Below are positions 17,005 through 24,938 of a stretch of DNA of 64,000 nt, piece by piece (position 1 is the first letter of the stretch; every line of letters begins with the position of its first letter). Location of the stretch: contig NZ_JAEIOJ010000012.1 in assembly GCF_016464305.1 (NCBI RefSeq), positions 27,650 to 91,649 of the forward strand, written 5' to 3'. The notes under the pieces were generated by a model, which saw nothing but the letters and a program-made list of their open reading frames with translations, did not search any database and was not told the origin of the DNA. A program made the translations under genes and the position numbers. This DNA is from Umezawaea beigongshangensis. Its GTDB lineage: Bacteria > Actinomycetota > Actinomycetes > Mycobacteriales > Pseudonocardiaceae.

Positions 17005-17420
17005 GGCGTGGCACGGCTCGCCTGATCGCGGCCGGACTGGCCGTGCTGGCGGCCGTGCCCGCCGGATGTTCGGACGGCGGGCACGACGGCGGGCAGAGCA
17101 CCCGCGTCGTGCCCGCTCCGAGCGTGGTGCTCGAACGCGCTCCCGCGCCGACCGACCGGGAACTCGTCCTCCGCATCGGCTTCTCGGCCCTGTCGAGCGG
17201 CCCCGACGCCCTCGCGGACGTCGAGGTGCGCCAGTCGGCGGACAGCGTCGGCATCCGGATCACGGTGCGCGAGCGCGTGCCGGGCGACGACGAAGCGGTG
17301 TCGAACAGCGCCTTCACCGCCACCGAGACCGTTCGGCTGGACCAGCCGGTCGGCGACGCGACCGTGGTCGACCTCAACCGCGATCCACCGGCCGAGATCC
17401 GAGCGCTGTCCGGCGGCTGA
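17001..17420 (+). CDS. putative lipoprotein
   Basis: A 139-residue protein with a lipoprotein signal peptide (ARLIAAGLAVLAAVPAGC; lipobox AVPAGC, cysteine near residue 23), so it should be anchored to the outer face of the membrane. A Pro/Val-rich spacer follows, then a domain of about 80 residues (LVLRIGFSALSSGPDALADV, GIRITVRERVPGDDE) that is beta-rich in appearance. Family not recognised. GTG 17001 overlaps the TGA of the peptidase gene, indicating translational coupling. A linked role such as peptidase inhibitor or chaperone is only inference. Confidence 0.7.
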   Translation: MRRGTARLIAAGLAVLAAVPAGCSDGGHDGGQSTRVVPAPSVVLERAPAPTDRELVLRIGFSALSSGPDALADVEVRQSADSVGIRITVRERVPGDDEAVSNSAFTATETVRLDQPVGDATVVDLNRDPPAEIRALSGG

Positions 17421-17906
17421 ACCGGATGCGCCACGGCACGGGGACGTGTCGAGACGGCAGCGTGACTCCGATCCGAAAGGGCGATGCCGCGCAGGTCTCC
17501 GGGCGCTGTCCGCGCCGACCTCCCGCGGGTCCGCCGACCGGGCTGAAGTGCGTCGCTCGTCCACCTCCCTCCGCCGCAGGGCGGCCGACTCGTCGCTCCC
17601 CTCGCCGAGGATCTCTGACGACGGAGCCCGCCCAGTCCGTTCGCGTGCGTCCTGGATCTCTGGTGCGCTGGACGGCGGTGGAAGCTGCTCGGCATCGCAC
17701 CACTCGTGCCACAGGAAGATCCGACGCCCGTCACGACGGTCGCACGGGTGGCGTCTCGGGACGACAGCATCAACCACGGTGGACAGTTCACTCCGGAGTG
17801 GACCGAGGTGGCGTGAACGCCGGTTTCCGTGCTGCGCGTTGCGAGCGACGCTCGACGGGGGTGTGACCTCTGTGGAGCGGAGGAATCGCGGTGAGGCCCC
17901 GCGGGC
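17421..17906. other. intergenic, no gene seen
   Basis: 486 bp between convergent genes. Several open frames exist on both strands, but third-position GC is lower than in real neighbours and none has a motif. No strong hairpin was found. Confidence 0.4.
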
Positions 17907-18275
17907 TCAGCGCGGCGAGGTGCCGTGGGCGTCCTGGAAGTCGGCGACGGCGCCGCCGTGCTGCTCCGCCCACGCGGTGAGGGCGGCGACGGGTTCCACG
18001 AGCGTGCGGCCCAGCTCGGTCAACCGGTACTCGACGCGCGGCGGAGCCTCCCGGTAGGCGTGCCGCTCCACCAGGCCGTACCCCTGGAGACGGCGCAGGG
18101 TCTGGGTGAGGACCTTGCGCGAGACGCCGCCGATCTGGCCGACCAGTTCGCCGTGCCTGCGCGGCCCGTCGCTCAGGCCGAACACGACGAGCGCCGCCCA
18201 CTTGTCGGCGATGATCTCGATCGTCAGCCGGGCCGGGCAGTCGGCGAGGAAGCCGTAGCGGGTCGCGCAGGTCAC
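17907..18275 (-). CDS. HxlR-type MarR-like transcriptional regulator
   Basis: A 122-residue winged-helix regulator with the HxlR signature: an N-terminal cysteine (DCPARLTIEIIADKWAALVV), then LSDGPRRHGELVGQIGGVSRKVLTQTLRRL and the wing VERHAYREAPPRVEYRLTELGRTL. HxlR proteins commonly sense electrophiles or redox stress through the N-terminal Cys. It is divergent from the NmrA-like gene at 18340, and the 64-bp gap contains a perfect 11-bp inverted repeat. It therefore probably represses itself and that gene. Confidence 0.9.
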   Translation of the reverse strand: MTCATRYGFLADCPARLTIEIIADKWAALVVFGLSDGPRRHGELVGQIGGVSRKVLTQTLRRLQGYGLVERHAYREAPPRVEYRLTELGRTLVEPVAALTAWAEQHGGAVADFQDAHGTSPR

Positions 18276-18294
18276 GAGCGGAAGCTACCAGCGC

Positions 18295-18320
18295 CGACGG
18301 GTACCGCCCGGTACCCGTCG
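18295..18320. promoter_or_regulatory. HxlR operator palindrome
   Basis: CGACGGGTACC (18295-18305) and GGTACCCGTCG (18310-18320) form a perfect inverted repeat with a 4-bp spacer, midway between the divergent HxlR and NmrA-like starts. GGTACC-type half-sites are typical of HxlR-family operators. Confidence 0.85.
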
Positions 18321-18339
18321 GACTCCTAGCGTTGATCAC

Positions 18340-19323
18340 GTGAAACCCCAGATCAACACCCTCGTGGTGGGCGGCACCGGCGCGATGGGCGGCCGGGTCG
18401 TGCACCGGCTGCTGGCGCACCCCGCCAACGCGATCACCGTCCTCACCCGCGACCCGGCCTCGGTCAGGGCCGTCGCCCTGCTGGAACGCGGCGGCGGCCG
18501 GGTCCGCCTCGTGCGCGGCGACGTGGACGACCCCGCAGCTCTGCGACGGGCCGTGTCCGGCGCGGACCGCGTCTTCTGCAACACGGACTTCTTCTCCACC
18601 GGCAGCGCGCTGGAGGAGCACCGGCAGGGCGTGGCGGTGCTCGAAGCGGCCAGGGTCGCCGGCGTGGACCGGTTCGTGTGGTCCTCGCTGGACGCCGTCG
18701 CGGCCCTGACGCACGGCCGGACCGTCGTGCCGCACTACGACGCCAAGGCGGCCGTCGCCGCGCACGTGCACCTCCAGCGGTCGGAGGAGGTGGTGCGCCG
18801 CGAGCAGGACGGCTGGTACACCCACCACGTCTCGATCCTCACCACCGCCCCGTACTTCGAGAACCTGTCCACCCGTCTGGCGCCGACGCCGGGCCGGCTG
18901 CCGGACGGCCGGCAGGGCCTCGTCCTGCACGCCCCGCTCGGCACCGGCCGGTACCCGATGATCGGCCTGGACGACATCGCCCGGTTCGCGGACCTGCTGT
19001 TCGAGCGCTGGCAGTCCTGGGGCGGCCGGGACCTCGCCGTCGTCGCCGAGGGCCTGACGGGCGAGCAGATCGCCGGAGCCTTCGAGCGGACGACGGGCGT
19101 CCCCACCGCCTACGTCCCGGTGCCGCTGGACGTGCTGCGGGACTCGGACCCGGACCACGGCCACGACTTCGCCGCGATGTTCCAGTTCTTCCAGGAGCGC
19201 GACCTGACCGCACGGGACCGCGACGTCTCCCTGCTGCGCGCCCTGCTCCCGGACCTGACGACCCTGGAGGAGTGGTTGCGCGCGACCGGTCCCGATCCGG
19301 AGCGGCGAATTCTACCGGGATGA
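18340..19323 (+). CDS. NmrA-like NAD(P)-binding protein
   Basis: A 327-residue NmrA/HSCARG-type atypical SDR. Its nucleotide-binding loop is VVGGTGAMGGRVV, followed by ITVLTRDPASVRAVAL and RLVRGDVDDPAALRRAV. The second half (FVWSSLDAVAALTHGRTV, HYDAKAAVAAHV, YPMIGLDDIARFADLLF) is typical of proteins that sense NADP(H) or act as quinone reductases. GTG 18340 is the start. HxlR/NmrA pairs of this kind are common as stress-inducible units. It is unrelated in sequence detail to the NmrA gene at 7279 apart from family. Confidence 0.88.
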   Translation: MKPQINTLVVGGTGAMGGRVVHRLLAHPANAITVLTRDPASVRAVALLERGGGRVRLVRGDVDDPAALRRAVSGADRVFCNTDFFSTGSALEEHRQGVAVLEAARVAGVDRFVWSSLDAVAALTHGRTVVPHYDAKAAVAAHVHLQRSEEVVRREQDGWYTHHVSILTTAPYFENLSTRLAPTPGRLPDGRQGLVLHAPLGTGRYPMIGLDDIARFADLLFERWQSWGGRDLAVVAEGLTGEQIAGAFERTTGVPTAYVPVPLDVLRDSDPDHGHDFAAMFQFFQERDLTARDRDVSLLRALLPDLTTLEEWLRATGPDPERRILPG

Positions 19324-19510
19324 ACAATCCGGCGGTCAACCGCTGATGTGGTGAATGCGGAGATCGTCCCAGTCCGGTCGGGAGCGGTCGGAGTTCTCAT
19401 CGAGATGACGGTCTTGACGTGATCTGACGGCGATCGTTAGCCTTGCGTCGAAGTTGCGGTGCAAAAGAGTGGCGGAATGTGGTCCACCTCCCTCGGGAAA
19501 GGTCGGTCTC

Positions 19511-19786
19511 TTGCCCCGAATCCTTCACCAGCTCTCCCTCGACGGGAATTATTCTCCACCGTTGCCGGGTGTGCGCGAGGCGTTGCGGGGTTCGCTGGAC
19601 CAGGTCCACCTCACCCTCGACCCGCTGGTCGACGGTCTCGTGTCCGACCTGGCCGTCCTCCGAGACGTACCCCCTGCTGATCCGCACGCGCCGGCGGAAC
19701 CGGTCGCCGTGCCGCGGGCCGCCGCCAGCTCCGCCGCGGGGGCCACGCCACCGGAAGCGGTGCTCGCCGGGAGGGACGACCGGTGA
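19511..19786 (+). pseudogene. remnant of a HisC-like aminotransferase N-terminus
   Basis: The frame from TTG 19511 reads LPRILHQLSLDGNYSPPLPG followed by VREALRGSLDQVHLTLDPLVDG. It is clearly similar to the first 45 residues of the fused aminotransferase at 27261-29243 (VPNIVHQLSLNENFAPPLPG, VRDAVISTADRSHLTLDALSDG). Beyond LAVLRDVPPAD the similarity fades, with a possible later echo at EPVAVP, and the frame stops at 19786. GGAAAGG lies just upstream, so the fragment may still be translated. It is a truncated duplicate at the upstream border of the terpenoid cluster. Confidence 0.75.
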
Positions 19787-19907
19787 CCGGGGCGCCACCG
19801 CTCCCGGCGCGTTGACGCTCCTCGCCCGCGGTCCTCGCTCCACCGGTGCCGCGCCATCGCTCCCGCCACGAGTTCCCGGTCGCCGCGACCGGGCGAGAGG
19901 ACTCCGC

Positions 19908-21584
19908 ATGACGTCGGTGCACGACGACCTCGACCCGTTCCCCGACGTGCTCTCGAAGGCGATCACCGGGGGCGCCGAGGCGCTGTTCCTCGCGCAGCGC
20001 CCCGACGGGGTGTTCGACTACAGCGAGGACAACCTGACCTCCACGCTGGGCACGGTCGGCGCGCTGTCGGCGCTGCACTTCGCCGATCCGGACGGCAGCG
20101 CCGACCTCGTCGCGGCGGGCGTCGGGTGGCTGCGGCGCACCCAGAACGACGACGGCGGCTGGGCGATGGTCCCCGGCCTGTCCAGCGAGGCCGGACCGAC
20201 GGCCGTCGCCTCCGCCGTGCTCCACCTGGTCGACCGGGCGGGGAGCGCGGAGTCCGTGCGGGCCGGGCAGCGCTGGATGGACGACTTCGGCGGCCTGGAC
20301 GCGATCCCGCACCCCGAGGTCGTCTCCTGGTGCCGGCAGTACTACGGCTTCGCCGGCTGGCTGGCCCCGGAGGACATGCGCCGCTTCCCGCTGGAGCTGG
20401 CGCTGTGGCCGGGGCTGTACCGGAGGGTGTTCGACCTGCGCGTGCCGATGGCCTTCGCGCTCGGCCTCGCGCAGGCCAGGCACAAGCCGCTCACCGCGGT
20501 GCAGCGCGCGCTGGCCCGCCTGGCGGAGCCGAACGCGCTGAAGGCGATCCGGCAGGTCTACGAGCACGAGGGCTCGACCGGGGCCTGGTGCGAGAACGCG
20601 TGGGTCACCGGTCTGGTCTGCACCGGCCTGGCCCGCGCCGGGCTGGCCCCGGACATGGTCGCCGCCGCCGTGGGGTGGTTCCGCCGGACGATGCACCCCG
20701 ACGGCTGGTGGCAGACCGGTCCGCTCGACTCGGCCTGGACGATGTACGCCGTGCGCGGTCTCACCGAGGCGGGCTACGCCGACGACCCGCGGCTGACCGC
20801 GTCGACCCGGTTCTTCGTGCGCGTGCAGCAGCACCGTCCGTTCCTCGCGTTCGGCTGCCCGCCGGGCTACTGGGGCTGGGCGGGCACCGAGGGCTGGCCC
20901 TCGACCCTGGAGACGGGGGAGATCCTGTCCGTGCTGTCCAGGACGCCCGGCGACGAGCAGGCGAACGCCGTCGAGCGGGGCGTCGACTGGCTGACCCGCA
21001 TGCAGGACACCCGCGGGTCCTGGGGGCTCTGCGTGCGCAACACCAGGGTGGCCAACAGCGGCCCCTGCCCGATGACGACCGTGCAGGCCGTCGACGCGCT
21101 GCTCGACGCGGGCGTTCCGGCCGACGACCGCCGCGTGCGCCGCGCGCTGAGCTGGCTCGCCGGGGCCCAGCTCCCCGACGGCGCCTTCGAGTCCGTGTGG
21201 TACCGGCACCACACCATGGGCACCGCCGCCGTGCTGGAGACCTTCTCCAGGGTCGGCAGGGCGGACGGGGAACCGGCCCGCCGGGCGGCGGCGTGGCTGG
21301 AGCGGACCCGGCTGCCCGACGGTTCGTGGGGCGACGGGGCCGGTGCGCCCGGCACGGTGGAGGAGACCGGCTGGGCGATCTCGGCCCTGCTGGCCGCCGG
21401 CACCGACCCGGCCGGGGTGCGGCCGGGGGTGGACTGGCTGCTGGAGCACCGCGACTCCGGCGGCGGGTGGCCGTCGGAGGCCGTCAACGAGTACGTGCGC
21501 CACGTCAGCCGGTACACCAACCCCGCTCTCGCGCAGGGGATGGCCCTGCGCGCGCTGGGCCGCTACCGGGAGGCGATCCGCTGA
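19908..21584 (+). CDS. squalene-hopene-cyclase-like terpene cyclase (prenyltransferase/squalene oxidase repeats)
   Basis: A 558-residue double-barrel alpha/alpha protein of the class II terpene cyclase superfamily. QW-type repeats are visible (DGGWAMV at 82-88, DGWWQT at 265-270, then RGSWGLC, DGSWGDG, GGGWPSE). It should cyclise a linear isoprenoid. The region equivalent to the SHC acid motif (DVDDTA) reads PSTLETGE at 331-338, and the preceding PVWDTA-like block reads PLDSAW at 272-277. The canonical general-acid Asp therefore appears absent. ATG 19908 has GAGAGG at 19895-19900. It probably forms an operon with the P450. With UbiA and an FAD monooxygenase nearby, an epoxidised prenylated substrate is plausible. 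Confidence 0.85.
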   Translation: MTSVHDDLDPFPDVLSKAITGGAEALFLAQRPDGVFDYSEDNLTSTLGTVGALSALHFADPDGSADLVAAGVGWLRRTQNDDGGWAMVPGLSSEAGPTAVASAVLHLVDRAGSAESVRAGQRWMDDFGGLDAIPHPEVVSWCRQYYGFAGWLAPEDMRRFPLELALWPGLYRRVFDLRVPMAFALGLAQARHKPLTAVQRALARLAEPNALKAIRQVYEHEGSTGAWCENAWVTGLVCTGLARAGLAPDMVAAAVGWFRRTMHPDGWWQTGPLDSAWTMYAVRGLTEAGYADDPRLTASTRFFVRVQQHRPFLAFGCPPGYWGWAGTEGWPSTLETGEILSVLSRTPGDEQANAVERGVDWLTRMQDTRGSWGLCVRNTRVANSGPCPMTTVQAVDALLDAGVPADDRRVRRALSWLAGAQLPDGAFESVWYRHHTMGTAAVLETFSRVGRADGEPARRAAAWLERTRLPDGSWGDGAGAPGTVEETGWAISALLAAGTDPAGVRPGVDWLLEHRDSGGGWPSEAVNEYVRHVSRYTNPALAQGMALRALGRYREAIR

Positions 21585-21639
21585 CCGGGTGCCAGGAGTC
21601 GACGAGTTCTGACCGGACGTCCCAGGAACGGAGAACCTC

Positions 21640-22848
21640 ATGACGGGTGCGACACGGGAGGATTCCTTCACCGAGGACTACTGGCGCGATCCGCACGGAA
21701 CCCTCGCCAGGACGCGGGAGACCTGCCCGGTCCGCCAGGTCGACTTCGAGAGCGGCCCGACCTGGCTGGTCACCCGCTACGCCGACGTGCGCGCGGGGCT
21801 CACCGACGCACGACTGGCCAAGGACTGGCGGTCCACCCTGCCCGCGGAGGAACGAGCCGCGGCGCCTCCCGGACTGCCCGCCCCGATGTCGCACATGCTG
21901 ACCTCGCTCGACCCGCCGGAGCACACCCGGCTGCGGAGCCTGGTCGCCCAGGCGTTCACCGCTCGCCGGGTGGCCGCGCTGCGCCCGCGCGTGGAAGCCG
22001 TCGCCGCCGAGCTGCTCGACGCGCTGCCCGAGGACGAGCCGATCGACCTCGTGGCGCGCTTCGCGATCGTCCTCCCCATGGTGGTGATCTCCGAGCTGCT
22101 CGGCGTTCCCGAGATCGAGCGCGACGAGTTCGCCCGCCTGTCCACGGTGCTCATCGACGAGTGCCCCGAGGCCGAGCTCGTGCGGGCCTCCACGGAGATG
22201 GCCACCTACCTGGAGGGACTGGTCGCGGCCAAGCGCGCGGCGCCCGACGACGCGCTGCTCTCCGCACTGATCACCGCGTCCGACGAGGGGGACCGGCTCT
22301 CCGACCTGGAGATCGTGGCGATGGCCATGCTGCTGCTCATGGCGGGGCACGAGACCACCGCCGTCTTCATCACCAACAGCGTCCGGGCGCTGCTGGACGA
22401 CCCGTCGTCGCGCGAGCGCCTGGCGTCGCCGCAGTCGGTCCCGCCGCTGATCGAGGAGCTGCTGCGCTGGCTCTCCCCGGCCATCAACGCCTCGCTGCGC
22501 TTCGCCGCGGAGGACCTGGAGATCGGCGGGGTCGCCATCGCCAGGGGCGAGTCGGTGATGCTGTCGACGGGAGCCGCGAACCGCGACCCCGCGCGGTACG
22601 ACGCACCGGCCGAGCTGGACCCCGACCGCAACACCGCCGGTCACCTGGCCTTCGGCCACGGCATCCACCGGTGCCTGGGCGCGGCCCTGGTCCGCCTGGA
22701 GGGCGAGGTCGCGCTGGCCGCCCTGTTCACCCGCTTCCCGCGACTGCGAGCGGCGGCCGATCCCGCCGAGCTGACGTTCCGCCACAGCGTCCACGTGCAC
22801 GCCCCGCGCACGTTCCCGGTCGTGCTCGGGCCCCGTGCGGGAACCTGA
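21640..22848 (+). CDS. cytochrome P450
   Basis: A 402-residue soluble bacterial P450. It shows the I-helix oxygen-binding motif AGHETT, the EELLR salt-bridge (ExxR) helix, and the haem loop FGHGIHRCLGA with the thiolate ligand at Cys345. The HMLTSLDPPEHTRLRSLV block is typical of actinobacterial CYP107/105-like biosynthetic P450s. It would hydroxylate or oxidise the terpenoid product, using a ferredoxin encoded elsewhere. The start follows GGAACGGAG, 55 bp after the cyclase stop, so the two are likely co-transcribed. A perfect bidirectional terminator follows. Confidence 0.93.
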   Translation: MTGATREDSFTEDYWRDPHGTLARTRETCPVRQVDFESGPTWLVTRYADVRAGLTDARLAKDWRSTLPAEERAAAPPGLPAPMSHMLTSLDPPEHTRLRSLVAQAFTARRVAALRPRVEAVAAELLDALPEDEPIDLVARFAIVLPMVVISELLGVPEIERDEFARLSTVLIDECPEAELVRASTEMATYLEGLVAAKRAAPDDALLSALITASDEGDRLSDLEIVAMAMLLLMAGHETTAVFITNSVRALLDDPSSRERLASPQSVPPLIEELLRWLSPAINASLRFAAEDLEIGGVAIARGESVMLSTGAANRDPARYDAPAELDPDRNTAGHLAFGHGIHRCLGAALVRLEGEVALAALFTRFPRLRAAADPAELTFRHSVHVHAPRTFPVVLGPRAGT

Positions 22849-22873
22849 CGCGAACGCCGCGCGCGCACCTCGG

Positions 22874-22915
22874 CCGGGCCCCGCCACCTCCTCGTCGAGG
22901 GGTGGCGGGGCCCGG
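22874..22915. terminator. bidirectional terminator between P450 and dioxygenase genes
   Basis: Perfect 15-bp arms (22874-22888 and 22901-22915) separated by 12 nt that can themselves pair (CCTCG/CGAGG). The element sits between convergent stops at 22848 and 22933. Confidence 0.85.
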
Positions 22916-22932
22916 CCCGCACGTGCCGCGCC

Positions 22933-23766
22933 TCAGTCCTTCACGGCCGTCGCGGACATTCCCGGCTCCTGGTACTTCGCCCAGCGCGGCTCCGCGCCGC
23001 GCGGCTCGTCGCCCATCACCGTCACGCGCTGGCCCACGCGGCGCCCCACGTAGTCGTTCACCGCGTAGTGTTGGGTCGCCCGGTTGTCCCACATCGCCAC
23101 CGCGCCGGGAACCCAGCGGTAGCGGCAGGTGCGCTGGGGGCTCTCCGACACGGTGAACAGGTGCTCCAGCAGCGCGTCGCTCTCGCCCTTGCTGAGCTGG
23201 AGGATGCGCCGGGTGAACATGCGGTTCACGTACAGGCTCTTGCGGCCGGTCACCGGGTGCGTCCGGATCACCGGGTGCTCCACCTCGCCGCGGAACGAGC
23301 CGTTCGGGTGGACGAACAGGTGCTGCGCCGTGGTGCCCTCCAGCATGTCGCGCACCGGCTCCGACAGCGCCTCGCAGGCGAGGTACTGGTTGCTCCACAT
23401 CGTGTCGCCGCCCGCCTCTGGCGTCACCGTGATCTGCAGGACGGAGGCGATCGGCGGACTCTGGACGAAGGTCACGTCGGTGTGCCACACGTCGGCGCGC
23501 GCGCCCTGGTCCGAGTCCAGCACGACGATCTTGTCGTGGCCGTCGAGCTTCGGCAGGAAGGGGTGGACCTCCAGCTCCCCGAAGCGGCTGCCGAACGCCT
23601 CGTGCGCCTCCGGGGTCAGGCCGCCGGCGTCCGGGAAGAACAGCACCAGGTGGCGCATCAGCAGGTCGTGGATCTCCGTGAACCGTTCGTCGTCGATCGC
23701 GCCGAGATCGACGCCACGCACCTCCGCGCCGAGCGAACCGGAGATCGGGCGAACCTGGAAGGTCAT
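22933..23766 (-). CDS. TauD/TfdA family Fe(II)/2-oxoglutarate dioxygenase
   Basis: A 277-residue non-haem iron dioxygenase. The facial triad is His95 and Asp97 in WHTDVTF and His233 in WDNRATQHY; Arg247 in QRVTV should bind 2-oxoglutarate. Further family text: GAEVRGVDL, LVLFFPD, GGDTMWSNQYLA. It would hydroxylate, desaturate or otherwise oxidise a cluster intermediate, at the cost of 2-oxoglutarate and oxygen. ATG 23766 is preceded by AGGGA on the minus strand. It is divergent from the O-methyltransferase gene across a 171-bp AT-richer region. Substrate unknown. Confidence 0.9.
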   Translation of the reverse strand: MTFQVRPISGSLGAEVRGVDLGAIDDERFTEIHDLLMRHLVLFFPDAGGLTPEAHEAFGSRFGELEVHPFLPKLDGHDKIVVLDSDQGARADVWHTDVTFVQSPPIASVLQITVTPEAGGDTMWSNQYLACEALSEPVRDMLEGTTAQHLFVHPNGSFRGEVEHPVIRTHPVTGRKSLYVNRMFTRRILQLSKGESDALLEHLFTVSESPQRTCRYRWVPGAVAMWDNRATQHYAVNDYVGRRVGQRVTVMGDEPRGAEPRWAKYQEPGMSATAVKD

Positions 23767-23937
23767 GTTTTCCCTGCTTTCTTTCGATACGCGTCGTTCA
23801 ATTCCGCGCGCGTGTTCCACGGCGCGGTACTGATGATTCTCAGGGCGCTGTTCGGTGCTCTTGACCCCGCTCGCCCGCCGGTGTCAGGATCGTGGTGGAC
23901 GAATTTTTTCTCCCGCTGACGAGGGGAATTCATCGGA
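23767..23937. promoter_or_regulatory. divergent promoter region in the terpenoid cluster
   Basis: 171 bp between the divergent dioxygenase and methyltransferase genes. It is clearly more AT-rich than the surroundings (for example GAATTTTTTCTCCCG near 23900), so promoters in both directions are likely. No clear operator was seen. Confidence 0.5.
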
Positions 23938-24930
23938 ATGACCGCACAGGACGAGCTGGCCAAGATGATCGACCTCGCGACGCCGTTCGCGGTCAGGGCG
24001 GCCGTCACCCTGCACCTGCCCGAACTGATCGACGGCGGCACCGCCCGGCTCGACGCCCTGGCCGGCGCCGCGGGTGCCGATCCCGACTCGCTGCGCAGGC
24101 TGCTGAACCACCTCACCTCCATCGGGTTCCTGGCCGAGCCGCAGCCCGGCACCTACGCGCTGACCGACGTGTCGCGCGTCCTGCTCGGCGACGACCACGG
24201 CGCAGCCCGCCGCTGGCTCGACATCGAGGGCCCCGGCACGAAGATGGACCTCGCCTACGCGGGCATGGCCCACTCGGTGCGCACCGGCGAGTCCGCCTAC
24301 GCCACCGTGCACGGCGTCCCGTTCTGGGACGACTACGGAGCCGACGAGGAGCTGCGGCTGTTCTTCGGCCGGGTCATGGCCGTCCACGCGTGGCAGACCG
24401 GACCGGTCGTGGCCACCGAGTGCGACTGGTCGTCCACCCGGCGGGTGCTCGACGTCGGCGGCGGCACCGGCGCGCTGCTGATCGAGGTGCTCGGGGCCAA
24501 CCCGCACCTGACCGGCGCCGTGCTGGACCTGCCCCCGGTCGAGCCGGAGGCCACCACCGCGCTGAAGGAGGCCGGGCTGGAGGACCGCGCCGCCTTCGTG
24601 CCCGGCAGCTTCTTCGACCCGCTGCCCACCGGCTACGACACCTACGTGATCTCCCGCGTCCTCACCGACTGGAGCGACGAGGACGCGCTGCGGATCATGA
24701 CCCGCGCCGCCGAGGTCGTCGGCACCGGCCGCCTGCTGGTCGTGGAGGTGCTGGCGGGTCGGGAGCACGCGAAGAACAACTCGTCGTTCGACCTCCAGTC
24801 GCTGACCCTGCTCGGCGGCCGGGAGCGCACGGAGGAGGACTTCACGGCCCTGGCGCGACGCGCCGGGTTCTCCACCGCCACCACACGCCGCTGGGACGGC
24901 GGCCTGCTCGTCGTGGAGTGCGGGCTCTAG
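23938..24930 (+). CDS. SAM-dependent O-methyltransferase (methyltransferase_2 type)
   Basis: A 330-residue small-molecule methyltransferase. An N-terminal dimerisation winged-helix domain (LATPFAVRAAVTLHLPELID; LRRLLNHLTSIGFLAE) is followed by the Rossmann SAM domain with motif I VLDVGGGTGALL (DVGGGTG at 172-178), motif II GAVLDLPPV and the later YVISRVLTDWSDEDALRIM. This is the DnrK/TcmO/plant-OMT group, which methylates hydroxyl groups on phenolic or polyketide-like substrates. That fits a meroterpenoid with an aromatic head group. Its stop lies 8 bp from the convergent FAD gene. Confidence 0.92.
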   Translation: MTAQDELAKMIDLATPFAVRAAVTLHLPELIDGGTARLDALAGAAGADPDSLRRLLNHLTSIGFLAEPQPGTYALTDVSRVLLGDDHGAARRWLDIEGPGTKMDLAYAGMAHSVRTGESAYATVHGVPFWDDYGADEELRLFFGRVMAVHAWQTGPVVATECDWSSTRRVLDVGGGTGALLIEVLGANPHLTGAVLDLPPVEPEATTALKEAGLEDRAAFVPGSFFDPLPTGYDTYVISRVLTDWSDEDALRIMTRAAEVVGTGRLLVVEVLAGREHAKNNSSFDLQSLTLLGGRERTEEDFTALARRAGFSTATTRRWDGGLLVVECGL

Positions 24931-24938
24931 CGACCGGG

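Noticed and set aside
16977..17777. Long minus-strand frame over the peptidase end and the 17.4-17.9 kb gap
   Set aside because: Third-position GC is below that of real genes, there is no motif, and half of it is antisense to a clear lipoprotein gene.
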